From NCBI GenBank assembly GCA_027475525.1, contig JAMWFC010000028.1:794831-858830 (forward strand): DNA of 64,000 bases, in the 5' to 3' direction. The position numbers were made by a program, and so were the translations under genes. The notes beneath the pieces were generated by a model that searched no databases, was not told the DNA's origin, and saw only the letters and a program-made list of their open reading frames with translations. How positions within the stretch are numbered: position 1 is the first letter of the stretch; each line of letters starts with the position of its first letter. Shown here in pieces: positions 41,499 to 53,030 of this stretch. The DNA is from Macrolepiota albuminosa (lineage: Eukaryota > Basidiomycota > Agaricomycetes > Agaricales > Agaricaceae).

Positions 41499-42931
41499 TT
41501 ACAAATTATATAATTTTGGCTACCTATACTTACGACAAGCCGCGGCTTGGGCCCAAGCTGAGCCGGGCCAGGCCTGAGCCCCTCCTAAAGCCTGGCTTTG
41601 AATTTGTACAAGCCCGAGCTTCATCAGGCTGAGCCCAAGCCGCGGCTTTCAGGCCGAGCCGGGCCCTGCACAACACTAATGGCAACAACTTCCTCTTCTG
41701 TGAGTGGCGCTGTCCACGAAATCAATTACAAAATGGCAGTGTAATACAAGATACACACGCACAAAGGTATTCAATATCCAAATACTCTTGTAGCCGTTCC
41801 CTCTTCGTACTCGTTCTTCATATAGAATCACCTGCTCCGCCGAAATTCGAGAAACATTCGAAAGTACTCACGTAACAATCCCAAATCCCTTGGCTCTCGC
41901 CCACAAGAAGATCACCTGCCCCGGAGTAATGCCCAAACGTTTTGCTGCAGCGTGAACGGGAGCGTCGACAGGTCCACCAGGAAATCGAGTTATCGGACTA
42001 AGGCCTTATTAGATTCAAATTTAAAAGGGGAGGGTGACGAACACGAGGCTGCTGTACGCTTGGATGACGATACCTTGTTGAGAAGCGTATTCAAGGAGCA
42101 GTTTGTTAGAGGTGTAGTTGTATGGGTTTAACAATATCTGATTGACCGCCGGTTTGATTTTGGCAATCTTCATAATAGTCTGAAGCTGTTCAACGTCGAA
42201 ATTGCTGACTCCGATGCTCCTAAATACTTGACATCAAGGACCGTTGCTGCCAGCAGATGTTCAGTAGGTGTGTACCTCGCCAACCCATCTTCTTTTATTT
42301 TTTCAAACTCCCGCCAGGCACCTTCAACATCATCTTTGATTGGGCCCGGGATATGGATGAGGTACAAATCGACATATTGGAGACCAAGCTGACCGATCAG
42401 AAATTCATGAATGAATCAACGACGCATTGAACGCTCTTACTTTTCTCAAACTCGACCGGATAGCTTCCTGTATGCTCCCTGAATGATACTTTGTTGTAAT
42501 GAATAACTCTTCTCTTGCCAGGCCACTCTTGCGAAGTCCATCCCCATGCTGTCTTCGTTATTGTACACTTATTTGATACCTATATACCGGTCTGATGTAG
42601 GAGGTCTAGCATGTTAACGTACTCTGTGCCGTATCAATATGCGAAAATCCCATCTCGGCAGCTTCAGCGACCCAGTTTGATACGTCCTTATCACGGAGGA
42701 TGGTTCCTGTCCCGTATGCAATGCCGGGCATCTAAACCAAAAGTTAGTGGTAGATCAGAGGGGATAAAGAAGATCGACCGAATGGCCGTCGTTCAGCTGA
42801 ATGTCTTTGAAAGCCATCTCTCGAGAAGTCGTGGAGCCAGGACCGGTCCATTGGTGGTTTGTGCACCTGAGGATCCCACACGTTCAGTCGAGCATGAGGA
42901 TATGAGAGGCCATGTTAGGCTAATGAATATG

Positions 42932-43015
42932 TCTTCGCTAGTATATCGGTTAGTACACGCGCCTGTCATTTGTTTATGGTCGCGCGAAAGCTGGGTTCGA
43001 CTCCCAGGCGAAGAG
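42932..43015 (+). tRNA. tRNA-Asp(GTC) with 12-nt intron
   Basis: Acceptor arms TCTTCGC and GCGAAGA pair fully, with discriminator G. The D arm contains ATCGGTTAGTA, which serves as the A box, and GGTTCGACTCC gives the T arm and B box. The anticodon loop CTGTCA is followed by a 12-nt intron and then C plus the GCGCG stem strand. A run of T follows at about 43,049. It lies 115 bp from the start of the aldo-keto reductase gene, transcribed divergently. Confidence 0.93.
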
Positions 43016-43378
43016 ATGTCTGACAATTTGTCATCATGTTGTCATTTTTGAAAAACGCTGAAGCCAACACAAAAGGCGTTAGTTGAATTACTCGTTGCCA
43101 TCGTCACAAGATCCGTTTGGAAGCTTGCTCTTACCTCAGGCCTCATGACTTTCTCTCTGCAAGCTTAAAACGAAGTCAGGGACTATGCAGGGCCAGTGGT
43201 TATGCAGCCTCATGGGCTGATAAGCATCGAAGTCTCGGCGTGTGTGTGTCATTTAACGACCCGCGGACAAAAGCTTGACACCTTCAGTGGATCAAGTCAT
43301 CTTGCATGGTATGCACTGCCTTCAAGTCTTTATATATCTCCGACTACCCCACATCTACTTCACCTTCAAGTAACACTC
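43016..43378. other. Intergenic region upstream of beta-trefoil gene
   Basis: No gene seen. A TATATATC sequence at about 43,331 lies about 50 bp upstream of the next start codon and may be its TATA element. Confidence 0.4.
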
Positions 43379-43950
43379 ATGCTATATAAGATTGTAAACG
43401 CCAAATTCAATGACAAGGTGTTGGCACTATCCCGGCACGATAACGAGACAGGTGCGCGTATTCCCTTCCCATACCCTATCGTATATGTTGTCAAACCTTT
43501 CTTGAGTCCTTGGATTTGATCATTCTCTAAGCCAAAGCTACCACATCGTAAGACCTCAGTCAGTTACCTACAGATGACTTCAAACTAACTAATTCTGTAA
43601 CAGTGGTCTATACACGATTACAACGGCCTCAGCGTCATTAAAAACGTAGGGGCTTGTCCTCCTTTATACCTTGGCGAGCAAAATGGGAGGATCATTGGTG
43701 TTGGGAGCAAGTCAGAGGATCAAGCGCCACGATGGGATGTTTGGCCAGTCGGTCGCTATTCAAGGTTCGTCCATGGTCAATTTTGATTGTCAGACACCGA
43801 ATCTTAATGCTTGACTATAGAATTCTTCTTGGAAACTTGTTTTTGGAGCTAAGGCGAAGAGACGTTACCCGGCACTGTAAAGAAGCGGGCTTTGCACCTG
43901 GAGAGTACGATGATGATGCACAGCTCTGGGAATTGATACCAGGTACGTGA
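43379..43950 (+). CDS. Small beta-trefoil (ricin-B-lectin-like) protein
   Basis: Exon 1 reads MLYKIVNAKFNDKVLALSRH and ends in NET. After intronic sequence (about 43,452-43,602, possibly hiding a tiny exon), exon 2 gives WSIHDYNGLSVIKNVG, PLYLGEQNG and APRWDVWPV. After a 56-bp intron exon 3 gives RILLGNLFLELR...DDDAQLWELIPGT and stops. The spacing of the Y-x-I-x-N, L-x-L-S, Q/W, Y-L-G and W-x-W/L repeats is that of small fungal beta-trefoil proteins related to ricin-B lectins. There is no signal peptide. Ligand and role are unknown. Confidence 0.5.
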
Positions 43951-44269
43951 CCTCAGTATTAACGCAGCACATTCTTTAACGTGGCGATTGGCCAGTTCGC
44001 GAGCGCTGAATTGTCCATGGGTCCGTACATTATACTTAGAATACTAATAATAAGTTTTCGAGCCGAGAGGTCGTCTGATCAACGCAATCAAATTACGACT
44101 GGCCCGATAACGACAACAGGTTTTTTGATAATGTCATCTAACCCTGAGCTTGCGTTTAAACACATCCGAATCAAACCAAAAGACAGTAAAATAAGACTTG
44201 TTTTTTATTCCTCGCTGTTAATCTCTGATACCAACTACTAAGTTGAACACCCGATGATCATGAGAAAAC
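43951..44269. other. Intergenic, nothing recognised
   Basis: About 320 bp between convergent genes. No gene or repeat identified. Confidence 0.4.
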
Positions 44270-45451
44270 TCAGATTGCTGCCAATGACGCTTCTACCTCA
44301 GCCTTGATGCTAGCCAACATATCCTTCGTGGTATACTTCGGACGCCATCCAATGGCCCGGGACCGATTAGCTGTGGCGCGCGAATTCGACCCAAAACCAG
44401 GATTAGCGTACACCCCAAAATATTTGTCGATCTCCTCCTTTGTGAAAGGGGTTGGCTCTGTATTCGCACTCTTTCCAAGCTCAACAAGCGCCTCTGCAAT
44501 GGCCTTTCCAACCTCGTATAAGCTATGGGTACCGTTTTCCCCAAAATAGTAACCTTCACGACCATGCCCTGTTCCTGTAGGATTCTTCTTAATGGAATCG
44601 TACAGCACGAGGTATAGCTCGGCAACTGATGACCCTGAGTAACAATAGGACGAAATGACAAAGTACGCACTATCATCGATGTGGACGTCGTTCCACTTGT
44701 TTTTGCCGGCACCCACTGTCCCACCTTGTCCGCGTGCAAGAGCTGCCTTTACTAAGAACGGAATCTGGATCGAACGCGGGTTTTGAATGTCTAGCTCGAC
44801 GAATTTGGTCGTAGAGATACCATAGATTGTGGATGGAAGGATAATGTAGGTCCTGACGTACCCTACAGGGTCCAGGAATGGTCAATTGCCGACACGTTAG
44901 ATATGGTGCTTTCTTGCCTTCGGCATCAGCCGCATCAATCTCGACATCCACACACCTATGAGGCTGGGTGACAGGGAGGCTTTCAATTTGTTCCGGATTA
45001 GTATCATCATAGATCCTGTCGGATGAGTATGCGCCAATGGCGTTGTCCCCCAGGACACCTGTTCCAGATGTATGGATGAGGATCGGAACAGTTCCAGTGT
45101 TCATATGGCGTATTTTTAGGCCTTTGAGTATCGCCTGAATCGCTGGAAGGTAGTCAGCGTCTGCCTAAGTATGATTATTAGAATCTAATCAGTATCTTAA
45201 AGCATAAAGTGGATAACCATAGACACGACTACATCAGCGTCAGATGCGAGTTTTTTGACTAGTTCACCATCTGTATGTGAGCCAACTACAGCGTTGATAC
45301 CGAATGTGGCAAATTTAGCAGCCTTTTCAGCTGAACGGACGAGAGCTGTGATCTTCGAGCTGGCAATGTCCGGGCGCTTAAGAAATCGCGCTAAAACGGT
45401 GCCTCCTATATAGCCAGTGGCGCCGAGGATGAAGAAATTAGTAGTCGACAT
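44270..45451 (-). CDS. Rossmann-fold NAD(P)-binding (epimerase/NmrA-like) protein
   Basis: The protein starts MSTTNFFILGATGYIGG, with the N-terminal GxxGxxG dinucleotide-binding loop. Further conserved parts are ITALVRSAEKAAKF, SDADVVVSM, IHTSGTGVLGDN, YIILPSTIYG and NDVHIDD, typical of extended short-chain dehydrogenase/epimerase proteins. Four exons are joined by short introns, for example 45,170-45,225 and about 44,845-44,890. The C-terminus ends SIKAEVEASLAAI. Substrate is unknown; it may be a nucleoside-diphosphate-sugar epimerase-like or NmrA-like regulator. The frame looks intact over about 335-340 residues. Confidence 0.85.
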
Positions 45452-45817
45452 GTCGGAATGCGATGTAAGCACAGTGTCCACTTGTTTGGATGAGCTGGGA
45501 GTGATAAGAAGATCACACCCAGACGACATCCTTCTGATGAGATGAATCAGCAATGACTTGCGCACATGTGCGGATTGCACAAGGGAACAAAGGAATTTAG
45601 ACTTTCGAGAGTTCCTCCGATCAAAGCTGATCAATCTTCTAACAGCTCGTCCAATCCCTGCACTTATCAATGTGATCATGGGACTGTGTACTTGTGGTCT
45701 TGGTTGAAAGATTGCGATGGACATTCAACTTGTGCCTGTCGATCCCACAGGTCAAAACAGTTGCTTTCAGATGAAGGACTGTGCACATGCGCACACAGGC
45801 TTTCAGTTGTTGGCTGA

Positions 45818-46045
45818 ATGACCTTCAATGGGGAAGTGCAAGTACCGGCCCCCGAAACTGGGAAAAGTTCCGAGAGGCATACACAATGCCTGAAATGTTC
45901 ATGTGACGTTCAAGTTCATGTCGACGTCTATTCCTGTACTCGTTGTATCTCACCAAATGTCGCATGTGTGTACGATGCAGTAAACCAGAGAAGAGTGGTG
46001 CTTGAAGTAGTTCCTATGCGATTTTATCGAAGATTTCGGAGATAG
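45818..46045 (+). pseudogene. Possible Zn2Cys6-like fragment
   Basis: A 75-codon frame contains CLKCSCDVQVHVDVYSCTRC followed by ISPNVAC. The spacing is C-x2-C-x6-H-x5-C-x2-C-x6-C, so it resembles a fungal Zn2Cys6 binuclear cluster with the third Cys changed to His. The basic residues normally found between Cys 2 and Cys 3 are missing. It lies divergently upstream of the epimerase-like gene. It may be a decayed transcription factor or a chance cysteine-rich frame. Confidence 0.2.
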
Positions 46046-46458
46046 TCGGTGACAATGTCAGGCAATAGAAAGGCTATGGAAGCAGACAATTGTGTGGAGA
46101 CGTTACGGGTTCCCCATGTATCGAAGCGTGGGGTTGAGTTAAGATTATAACGTTAAAAGTGCCCCTATAGATCGTGTCGGATAAGAACATTACCACAAGT
46201 ACAGGCCGGATCCTATTTCCGTTATGTTATGGCGTGTTCTCAGAGGCTTTACGCGTAACTCTAGAATAGTATGATAGTTATGACACATCTCGACTTCAAA
46301 ATTAAGACTTGCCAAAAGTCTCAATATCCATGGGTAATTGATGATATTCCCTCAGCGACAGGGATGGCTAAGATTAGGGAGTCTGAGCCTGACGTAATCG
46401 AAATCACCCAAATAGGCAATTGATTCTCTACAACCTGCAACGATATTCTCCAACCACT
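46046..46458. other. Intergenic, upstream of cyclophilin gene
   Basis: No gene recognised. It probably holds the cyclophilin promoter, but no specific element was identified. Confidence 0.4.
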
Positions 46459-47353
46459 ATGTCTGGAACTACCCGCCCGGTCGTTTTCATGGATATCAAC
46501 ATAGGAGAAACCCCTGCGGGACGGCTGAAAATGGAGCTCCACAGCGATATCGTTCCAAAGTATGTTGTGCAAATAGTTCAAGCTGATCTACGCTTATTTT
46601 GTTCATAAATATCCATTTAGGACCGCAGAGAACTTTAGACAGTTATGTACGGGCGAGTACAGGTAAGATATCGTGTCTTGGGTTTCTCCAAGTATCAAAT
46701 CCATATGCAGTGAACTACAGGGTTAATTCGCGGCCCCAAGGTTTTAAGGGTGCAACCTTCCATCGGTCCGTCATGTTTCATTTAATCGATCTACATTCAC
46801 GAACTTTTTCAGCAGGGTGTAAGACTATCATGCCAGGAATTCTTCGTTTTGGCAACTAGGATATTTCACAGGGTGCCAAACTTCATGTGTCAGGGCGGCG
46901 ATTTCGTGAAGGGAGACGGGACTGGATCTTTCTCTATTTACGGAGATAAGTTTCCAGTGCGTACATTCTCATCTGCAAAAGCAACTTCGATTCATTGTAG
47001 ATACAAAGGATGAGAATTTCAAGGAGAAACACACAGGACCTGGGCTACTGTCGATGGTATGCCTCTTGTTTTGACCAGTTCTACCCAGCTTGACTAGTCC
47101 ATAGGCAAACTCCGGCCCAAACACGAATGGATGTCAGTTCTTCATAACAACGGCAAAATGCGACTTCCTTGATGGCAAACATGTCGTTTTCGGCCACGTA
47201 ATCGACGGCATGCTCACTCTCCGTAAGATCGAGAACGTAGCTACGGGGCCTAATAATCGACCCAAACTTGTCGTCAAGATCACTGGTGCGTTGCTAAGAG
47301 TCTCAAGCCATGACGCAGCTCACAGCTCTCAAACAGAATGCGGTGAAATGTGA
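46459..47353 (+). CDS. Peptidyl-prolyl cis-trans isomerase, cyclophilin H type
   Basis: Cyclophilins catalyse proline cis-trans isomerisation. The H type is part of the U4/U6.U5 tri-snRNP in the spliceosome. Seven exons give [96 protein letters not shown] and [12 protein letters not shown], ending CGEM. The active-site residues (FHR, Q in CQGGDF, FF in QFFIT, W-equivalent region and H in FGHV) are present. The C-terminal CGEM ending is typical of PPIH. The start at 46,459 gives the short N-terminal extension MSGTTRP. Intact. Confidence 0.93.
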
Positions 47354-47618
47354 TCAAAGCACGTTGGATGAACGTTGAGAAACACAAGGATGGAAGTGTC
47401 GTGAAGTCGCTATTAGAAAAACCAGTGGACTGTCCCCAATCTCGTTTCAGTCGTCTAGACGGACCCAGAGCCGCAAACAGTTGTATATAGTAGCTGATAA
47501 TGATTATGTCTCCTTGTATATCGTTGTCCAATATCCGAAAGTAAGTTCAAAAGGTTACTTGTATATAATGAAGGAACAAGGAGGCCAAAGCGAAAAAAAT
47601 GATTGACAAATCAATTAA
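47354..47618. other. 3' flank of cyclophilin gene
   Basis: Short spacer between the cyclophilin stop and the convergent tRNA gene. Nothing recognised. Confidence 0.4.
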
Positions 47619-47705
47619 CTCTTCGCCTGGGAGTCGAACCCAGCTTTCGCGCGACCATCAACATACGATGACAGGCGCGTGTACTAACCGATATACTAGC
47701 GAAGA
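47619..47705 (-). tRNA. tRNA-Asp(GTC) with 15-nt intron
   Basis: On the minus strand the gene reads TCTTCGC...GCGAAGA with discriminator G and the same arms as the copy at 42,932. The intron after A37 is 15 nt. A T7 run follows at about 47,595-47,601 on the minus strand, a polymerase III terminator. Confidence 0.93.
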
Positions 47706-48672
47706 CCTGGTTACTGGCTTCATTCTTTGGTGACAGGCCGTTCCATCTGGAAAGAACCCACCCATCCGAGAGGACTCCCACGGGGCCTCGGGACTCGGAA
47801 GGGATGTATCTCTGTAGTTCAATTCGCCCGCTGCGTCCACCTTGATCTGTCGTGACTACTAATAAATATAGATTCATCCCACGACTAACTGGGTTCTAAT
47901 CTCGAGGCTTTAACGTATTGTGGCTATTCAAGAAGACTCTTTAGGCTTGATTCAAGAGACAACAGGCTCGAGCGCAGTCTTCTACCTACTAAACATAGTA
48001 TACTGTCCTTCATCAGAACATACCACGTTGAAACGTCGCTACAGCATTTTATCAGGTATTTTCTCACCTGAACATAGGGTGAGAAGTCCGACGCGGGCAT
48101 TTGACAATTAAATAAATGATGGATAATCCTTCACATTGGTCACAAGGCAGAGGCTCCAACTGCTTTCAATCTCAAGAACTCAGTGCAATTCATCTTCGCT
48201 ATACCGCTAGGTGATACGAATACTTTCTTGAGTGCCCGAACGTGCCACTATCACGTTAAAGAAGGTAGTAGGATCATGCTCGCGCCATCCGTTTGCCGCC
48301 ACAGCTAGCGTACGAATCGCGACGGTTCGATCTCACGCTGCGGTGTTCTACATCGGCTTGACCCATTTGCCCCAAGTTTTCCACCACGTACAAGCTACTT
48401 CTTGTATCAGCTGACCTGGCATCGTCTTTCGGCCCAAGGGCAATAATGCGAAGGTCCGGGACGTGCGAAGCTCATCCTCAGCTTGATAAGTCAATTAAAA
48501 TGGCCTTCTCAACGTGATACTTGAAGGACATCTGACGTTCTTATTGATCCATTTGCTCGAGAGTTTCCAGGGAATTTTGTATAAAAAGGCCCTCATTCAA
48601 CATCACGCTCCATCCCTCGCAGGATACCCTTCAACGTTCTCGTGAACTTGCCTTAACAATCCTTTCGTAACA
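47706..48672. other. Intergenic, promoter region of alcohol oxidase
   Basis: About 970 bp without a recognised gene. A TATA-like GTATAAAAAG at about 48,579 lies some 95 bp upstream of the oxidase start codon and is a good TATA box candidate. Confidence 0.45.
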
Positions 48673-51600
48673 ATGCATCCAGAAGAAGTCGATGTTATTA
48701 TCGCAGGAGGAGGACCCGCAGGTAGGCATTGTGACGACGTAACTATACGTTATCTCACCCATGTTGCAGGTAGTGTCGTCGCCGGAAGGCTTGCGTACGC
48801 AGATCCAAACCTGAAAGTCATGCTCATCGAGGGTGGGGCCAACAACCGCGATGATCCATGGGTCTATAGGTGCATATTCTCATACAACACACCTAATCTA
48901 TTGCTGACTACGACCTTGCATAGGCCTGGTATCTATGTGAGGAACATGCAACAAGATGGAATGTAATGCAATCCATCCTTCAACTTTGACTTCATAGTAT
49001 CTTACCCCTGTTTACAGAAATGACAAAGCAAAGTTTTATGTTGATACTCAAAGTTCGCCTCATCTCCGTGGTCGAAAGAGCATCGTTCCGTAAGTCCCTG
49101 CCACCGAAAAAGAGACAACTAGCTGACGAATGATCGAAACAGCTGTGCTAATATCTTGGGTATGTGCTAGAGAACTAATTATGCATAACTCCTGACATTT
49201 GGACTTCCAAAGGTGGTGGAAGCAGGTACGTGGTTCACGAGAGATATTTAGAATCAGACTATTGATATGCCGACTTAGTATCAATTTTCAAGTCTGTTAT
49301 CGTAAGATTTTATGAGATGCACACTGACTGGTCCTACTTCAGATGTATACTCGGGTACGTATTTTATCTACTGTATTCTTCTCTTCGTCTGATGTGAAAT
49401 TTTTCAGGCCTCTGCGTCTGATTGGGGTACGTTTCCACGTTTAGCGAGTTTAAGCCGTTTTGAAGACATCCCGCGCAATCAGATGACTTCAAGACCCCTG
49501 GTTGGACGGCAAAAGATTTGCTTCCGCTCATGAAACGTGTCAGTAAATCTGACTGTTCCGCGAATATCATCACGCTCATGTGTCCTACCGTAGCTTGAGA
49601 ACTATCAGAAGCCTGTAAACAATGATACCCATGGCTACGATGGTCCTATCGCCATTAGCAATGGTGGATCGATCACCGCTCTCGCTCAGGACTTTCTGAG
49701 GGCATCAGATGCGGTTGGAGTCCCGTTCAGCGGTTCGTCCAAGAATTTGTTTTAAATATCTCATCATTCGACGTATTCTTTCGTTCATAGATGATATCCA
49801 AGGCAAGCCTTCCGCTGTTGCGTTGATTGATAGTAATTAAATCATTAAAACTTAGATTTGGACACCGCGCACGCTTCTGAAATATGGGCGAAGTATATCA
49901 ACAGACACACGGGCAGGCGCAGTGATGCTGCTACAGGTGCGTTCAATCCACAAATATGACACAAAGTCATGTGCTGACTCTTTGCAATAGCCTATGTTCA
50001 CAGCGTGATGGACGTTCAGACCAACTTGCATTTGCGTACCAATGCCCGAGTGTCTCGCGTTATTTTTGAGGGTAACAAGGCTGTGGGCGTGGCTTATGTT
50101 CCAGCTCGCAATCGTACCCATGGTGCTAAGGTCAAAGAGACTATTGTACGCGCACGAAAGATGGTCGTTCTGAGCAGTGGGACCCTCGGAACACCCCAGA
50201 TCTTGGAACGATCCGGTGTCGGTTCTCAAGGGCTTCTCCAGAATCTAGATATTAAAGTTGTCAGTGACCTACCTGGCGTAGGGTAAGTACTTTCCACTGC
50301 GGTGCGACAAATAATCTCAGTCGAGAGTGAAACAGAGAGCAATACCAAGATCATTATACCACGCTCACCGGTAAGCGTCCGCAGTGCTTGGTGTATTCTG
50401 CTGACAATTCTTCAGTCTACCGAGTGTCCAACGAGACTGCCACTCTTGACGACTTCCTTCGAGGTGACAAGGAAGTCCAAAAGGAGGTCAGCTTTATCTT
50501 GCTGCGTCATGTCTTCATTAATGGCCTTATCCAAACAAAAATAAATATCAGCTATTTGCAGAGTGGGAGACTAGCCCAGAGAAAGCCAGACTCTCGTCCA
50601 ACGCCATTGATGCGGGTTTCAAGGTTAGTATGAATTATAGTCTTCCCAAGTTGAGCTTCAAGTTTTTTCCTCGTATAGATACGCCCAACGGAGGAAGAAC
50701 TCAAGGAGATGGGACCCGAGTTCAACGAGCTTTGGAACAAGTACTTCAAGGACAAACCAGATAAACCTGTCATGTATGTCGTGTCCTTCATTTCGTACCA
50801 CTTGATCAAATACTAGCCATTCAAATTCAGGTTTGGATCCATTGTCTCTGGAGGTAAATTTTTCTGTTGGGGATTACTTAGACTGTGATAACACGTTGTA
50901 TAGCTTACGCCGATCATTCTTTGCTGCCTCCTGGCAAATACATGACCATGTATGTCTTTGATCCTCGTTGAACTCAAATGAAAGGCTGATTGTTGTTTGC
51001 AGGTTCCAGTATCTGGTACGTCTTTTATCCAAGATGTAGATGGCTTAGCTACATCGGATTCTTCTAGGAATATCCTGCTAGTCGTGGAAAGGTCTGCCTT
51101 GCCTCAGTCAAAACTAGATCTTCTCCTCAACGTGGAAATAGATTCATATCTCTTCTGCTAATCCGTACATGGAACCGTTCTTCGACAGCGGATTCATGAA
51201 TAACAAGGCAGACTTTGCGCCTATCCGATGGAGCTATAAGAAGACACGTGAGGTTGCCCGTAGGATGGATGGTATGTCAACGCTTACATCCTTGTCCTCC
51301 GAGTGGTAGAATCAAGCAATCGTCTACAGCCTTCCGTGGCGAACTCACGTCACATCATCCGCACTTCCATCCGGCCTCTCCAGCAGCTGCGCGTGATATT
51401 GACATACAGACGGCCAAGCAGCTCCTTCCTGATGGATTCACAGTCGGCATTCATATGGGTAAGTTATTGTGTAGATGCATGGAGCTAGTAATAACGTCTT
51501 TGACCTGGTCTTGCAGGTACTTGGCACAAGTCAGTATGCTTTGGTAGTTCCAGCCTGGTTGTCGACTAAAGATCAATCAAAGGCCGGGAGAACCATACAA

Positions 51601-52242
51601 CGCAACTAAAGTGCACGAAGACATCAAGTATTCTGCTGACGATGACAAGGCTATTGATGACTGGATCTCTGGTATGCCAAAGTCCTGGCTGTAATATTTT
51701 GATCGTGGAGACCTTACTACGACAAACAGATCATGTCGAAACTACCTGGCATTCGCTCGGTAAGTCTTTCGTTACTTCAGCTCCATCTGTTCACCATTTA
51801 ACTGGAATTCATGTGTAGGGACTTGCGGTGCGTGATTTTTGTCTTTTTTTTTCAGAGAAAAATCTCATAGAAATAGCTATGAAACCGAGGGAGGAAGGCG
51901 GTGTAGTCGATGGCCGGCTCAATGTCTATGGCACAAAGAACTTGAAATGTGTTGACCTGAGCATTTGCCCTGTATGCTTTCGGCTTAATCTCGGATCATG
52001 TCCAACTTTAGTGACGGCCGTCTCCACAGGATAATCTGGGCACAAATACCTATTCTTCGGCACTCTTGGTCGGCGAGAAGGGAGCTGATCTTATCCTTGA
52101 AGAACTTGGTCCGTGCATTCCCTTTTGGAAGAACAGGTCTATGCTGAAGCTTTTTACAGGGCTCAAAGCGAGAATTCCCCATGCTCCTGTACCTCATGCT
52201 CCTGTTCCCAAGGGAGTCCCCGCCACTCAACTAGTTCGCTGA
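48673..52242 (+). CDS. AOX: Alcohol oxidase (GMC family, methanol-oxidase-like)
   Basis: FAD-dependent oxidase that turns short primary alcohols into aldehydes plus H2O2; in fungi such enzymes use methanol from lignin or pectin demethylation. The start MHPEEVDVIIAGGGPAG carries the FAD-binding GxGxxG-like loop, followed by VVAGRLAYADPNLKVMLIEG, SPHLRGRKSIVP, MYTRASASDWDD, VVLSSGTLGTPQILERSGVG, QYQDHYTTLT, and near the end TWHSLGTCAMKP and CPDNLGTNTYSSALLVGEKG. The catalytic His (WHS) and Asn (LGTN) are both present. The C-terminus is VPATQLVR with no SKL-type peroxisome signal. About 25 short introns and several micro-exons break the gene, as is known for other basidiomycete alcohol oxidases. 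No disabling change seen. Exon boundaries were read by eye. Confidence 0.88.
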
Positions 52243-53030
52243 ACGTGCTCACAAGAAAGTTAAGATTTCTAAGCCTAGTCTTCCTCTCCTATCTGAACGA
52301 ACTGAACGAAAAAAATATCAACACACCATCATGTATGTTTGGACTCTTGCCCGAAATTGACTTTGTATTACGTACTCGTATCAAATGGCTTTCATTGGTC
52401 GTGAACGAAGTCACGATGATCGCGTACAAGAGCAGTTCGTCTTCTGCAAGTTCAGAAGCCGTCCGAAATACGCAGAGTTGGTAGGAGAGTGTATGTGATA
52501 AGTGTTGGCGGTGAGATCTGGCAATTGCATAAACCTATGCACATCTATACTAATACCACTGGTCAACGCCAATCTCATACGAGAAGATCGCTTCGAAAGA
52601 CTGGAAAGTTCCATCAACATCTTGGTATTCCGCTACCGCAACCTCTGGAGTGTGTAATGTGTATTAGGGGCAGCGACGAATGGGCATCATTAGAAACAGA
52701 GTAACGGGCGTTGTGACTTGAACAGGTCCCTTACTACCGGGACATCGGACTAGAAACAAGCCAAATTAGTTTTCTACTGACACGGCGACAGGGTCGCGTC
52801 GGACAATTCTTATTGTCCTTCTTTTCTGTCGAACTTGGATTCGTCTCATCCCTAAGCGTCTTCCTTTTTCTTAGTCTAATCAACTGCTAAATCGGAGACG
52901 CTCAGCGTCATCTAGCCTTCAGCGTTTTAGTCTGCTTCTAGTATTATCTGCTAGCTGCAACATTTTCTTCCTCGACTGCTTGATTTCTGACGTTCTCAGA
53001 GAAGGCTTTTGGTCGCTTTAAAATCCAGTT
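52243..53030. other. Intergenic, nothing recognised
   Basis: About 790 bp downstream of the oxidase. Only short accidental frames on both strands. Confidence 0.4.

Larger units (their letters stand above)
37818..41678 (+). mobile_element. hAT DNA transposon with ATGGCAAC target duplication
   Basis: The 3,861-bp element is flanked by the 8-bp direct repeat ATGGCAAC (37,810-37,817 and 41,679-41,686), the target-site length of hAT elements. The ends are short imperfect inverted repeats, TAGTGATGTGC at the left and the complement of TAGTGTTGTGC at the right. Both subterminal zones are GC-rich arrays of GGCCGGGCC and CTGAGCC words, probably transposase binding sites. A solo LTR is nested in the 5' part. 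It inserted in the last exon of the aldo-keto reductase gene. Confidence 0.95.
37758..42817 (-). pseudogene. Aldo-keto reductase gene split by a hAT element
   Basis: A member of the Gcy1/Ypr1-like aldo-keto reductases, cytosolic NADPH-dependent carbonyl reductases. Minus-strand exons: MAFKDIQLNDGHS (start at 42,817); MPGIAYGTGTILRDK...GFSHIDTAQ; YNNEDSMG...GLAREELFITTKYHSG; LGLQYVDLYLIH; SIGVSNFDVEQLQTIM...KPAVNQILLNPYNYTS; PITRFPGGPVD...VIFLWARAKGLGIVT; and a last exon TAPLTEEEVVAI. The hAT element (37,818-41,678) cuts here, and the final residues DEAGTTNTTQYHHSIL plus stop lie beyond it at 37,758-37,810. The catalytic Asp, Tyr, Lys and His are recognisable. Independently, one base appears to be missing after SMG (near 42,530), shifting the frame. 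Introns are otherwise well formed, so inactivation looks recent. Confidence 0.85.

Noticed and set aside
44293..44739. 148-codon overlapping minus-strand frame
   Set aside because: Shifted-frame shadow of the epimerase-like gene; the other frame carries the conserved C-terminal sequence.
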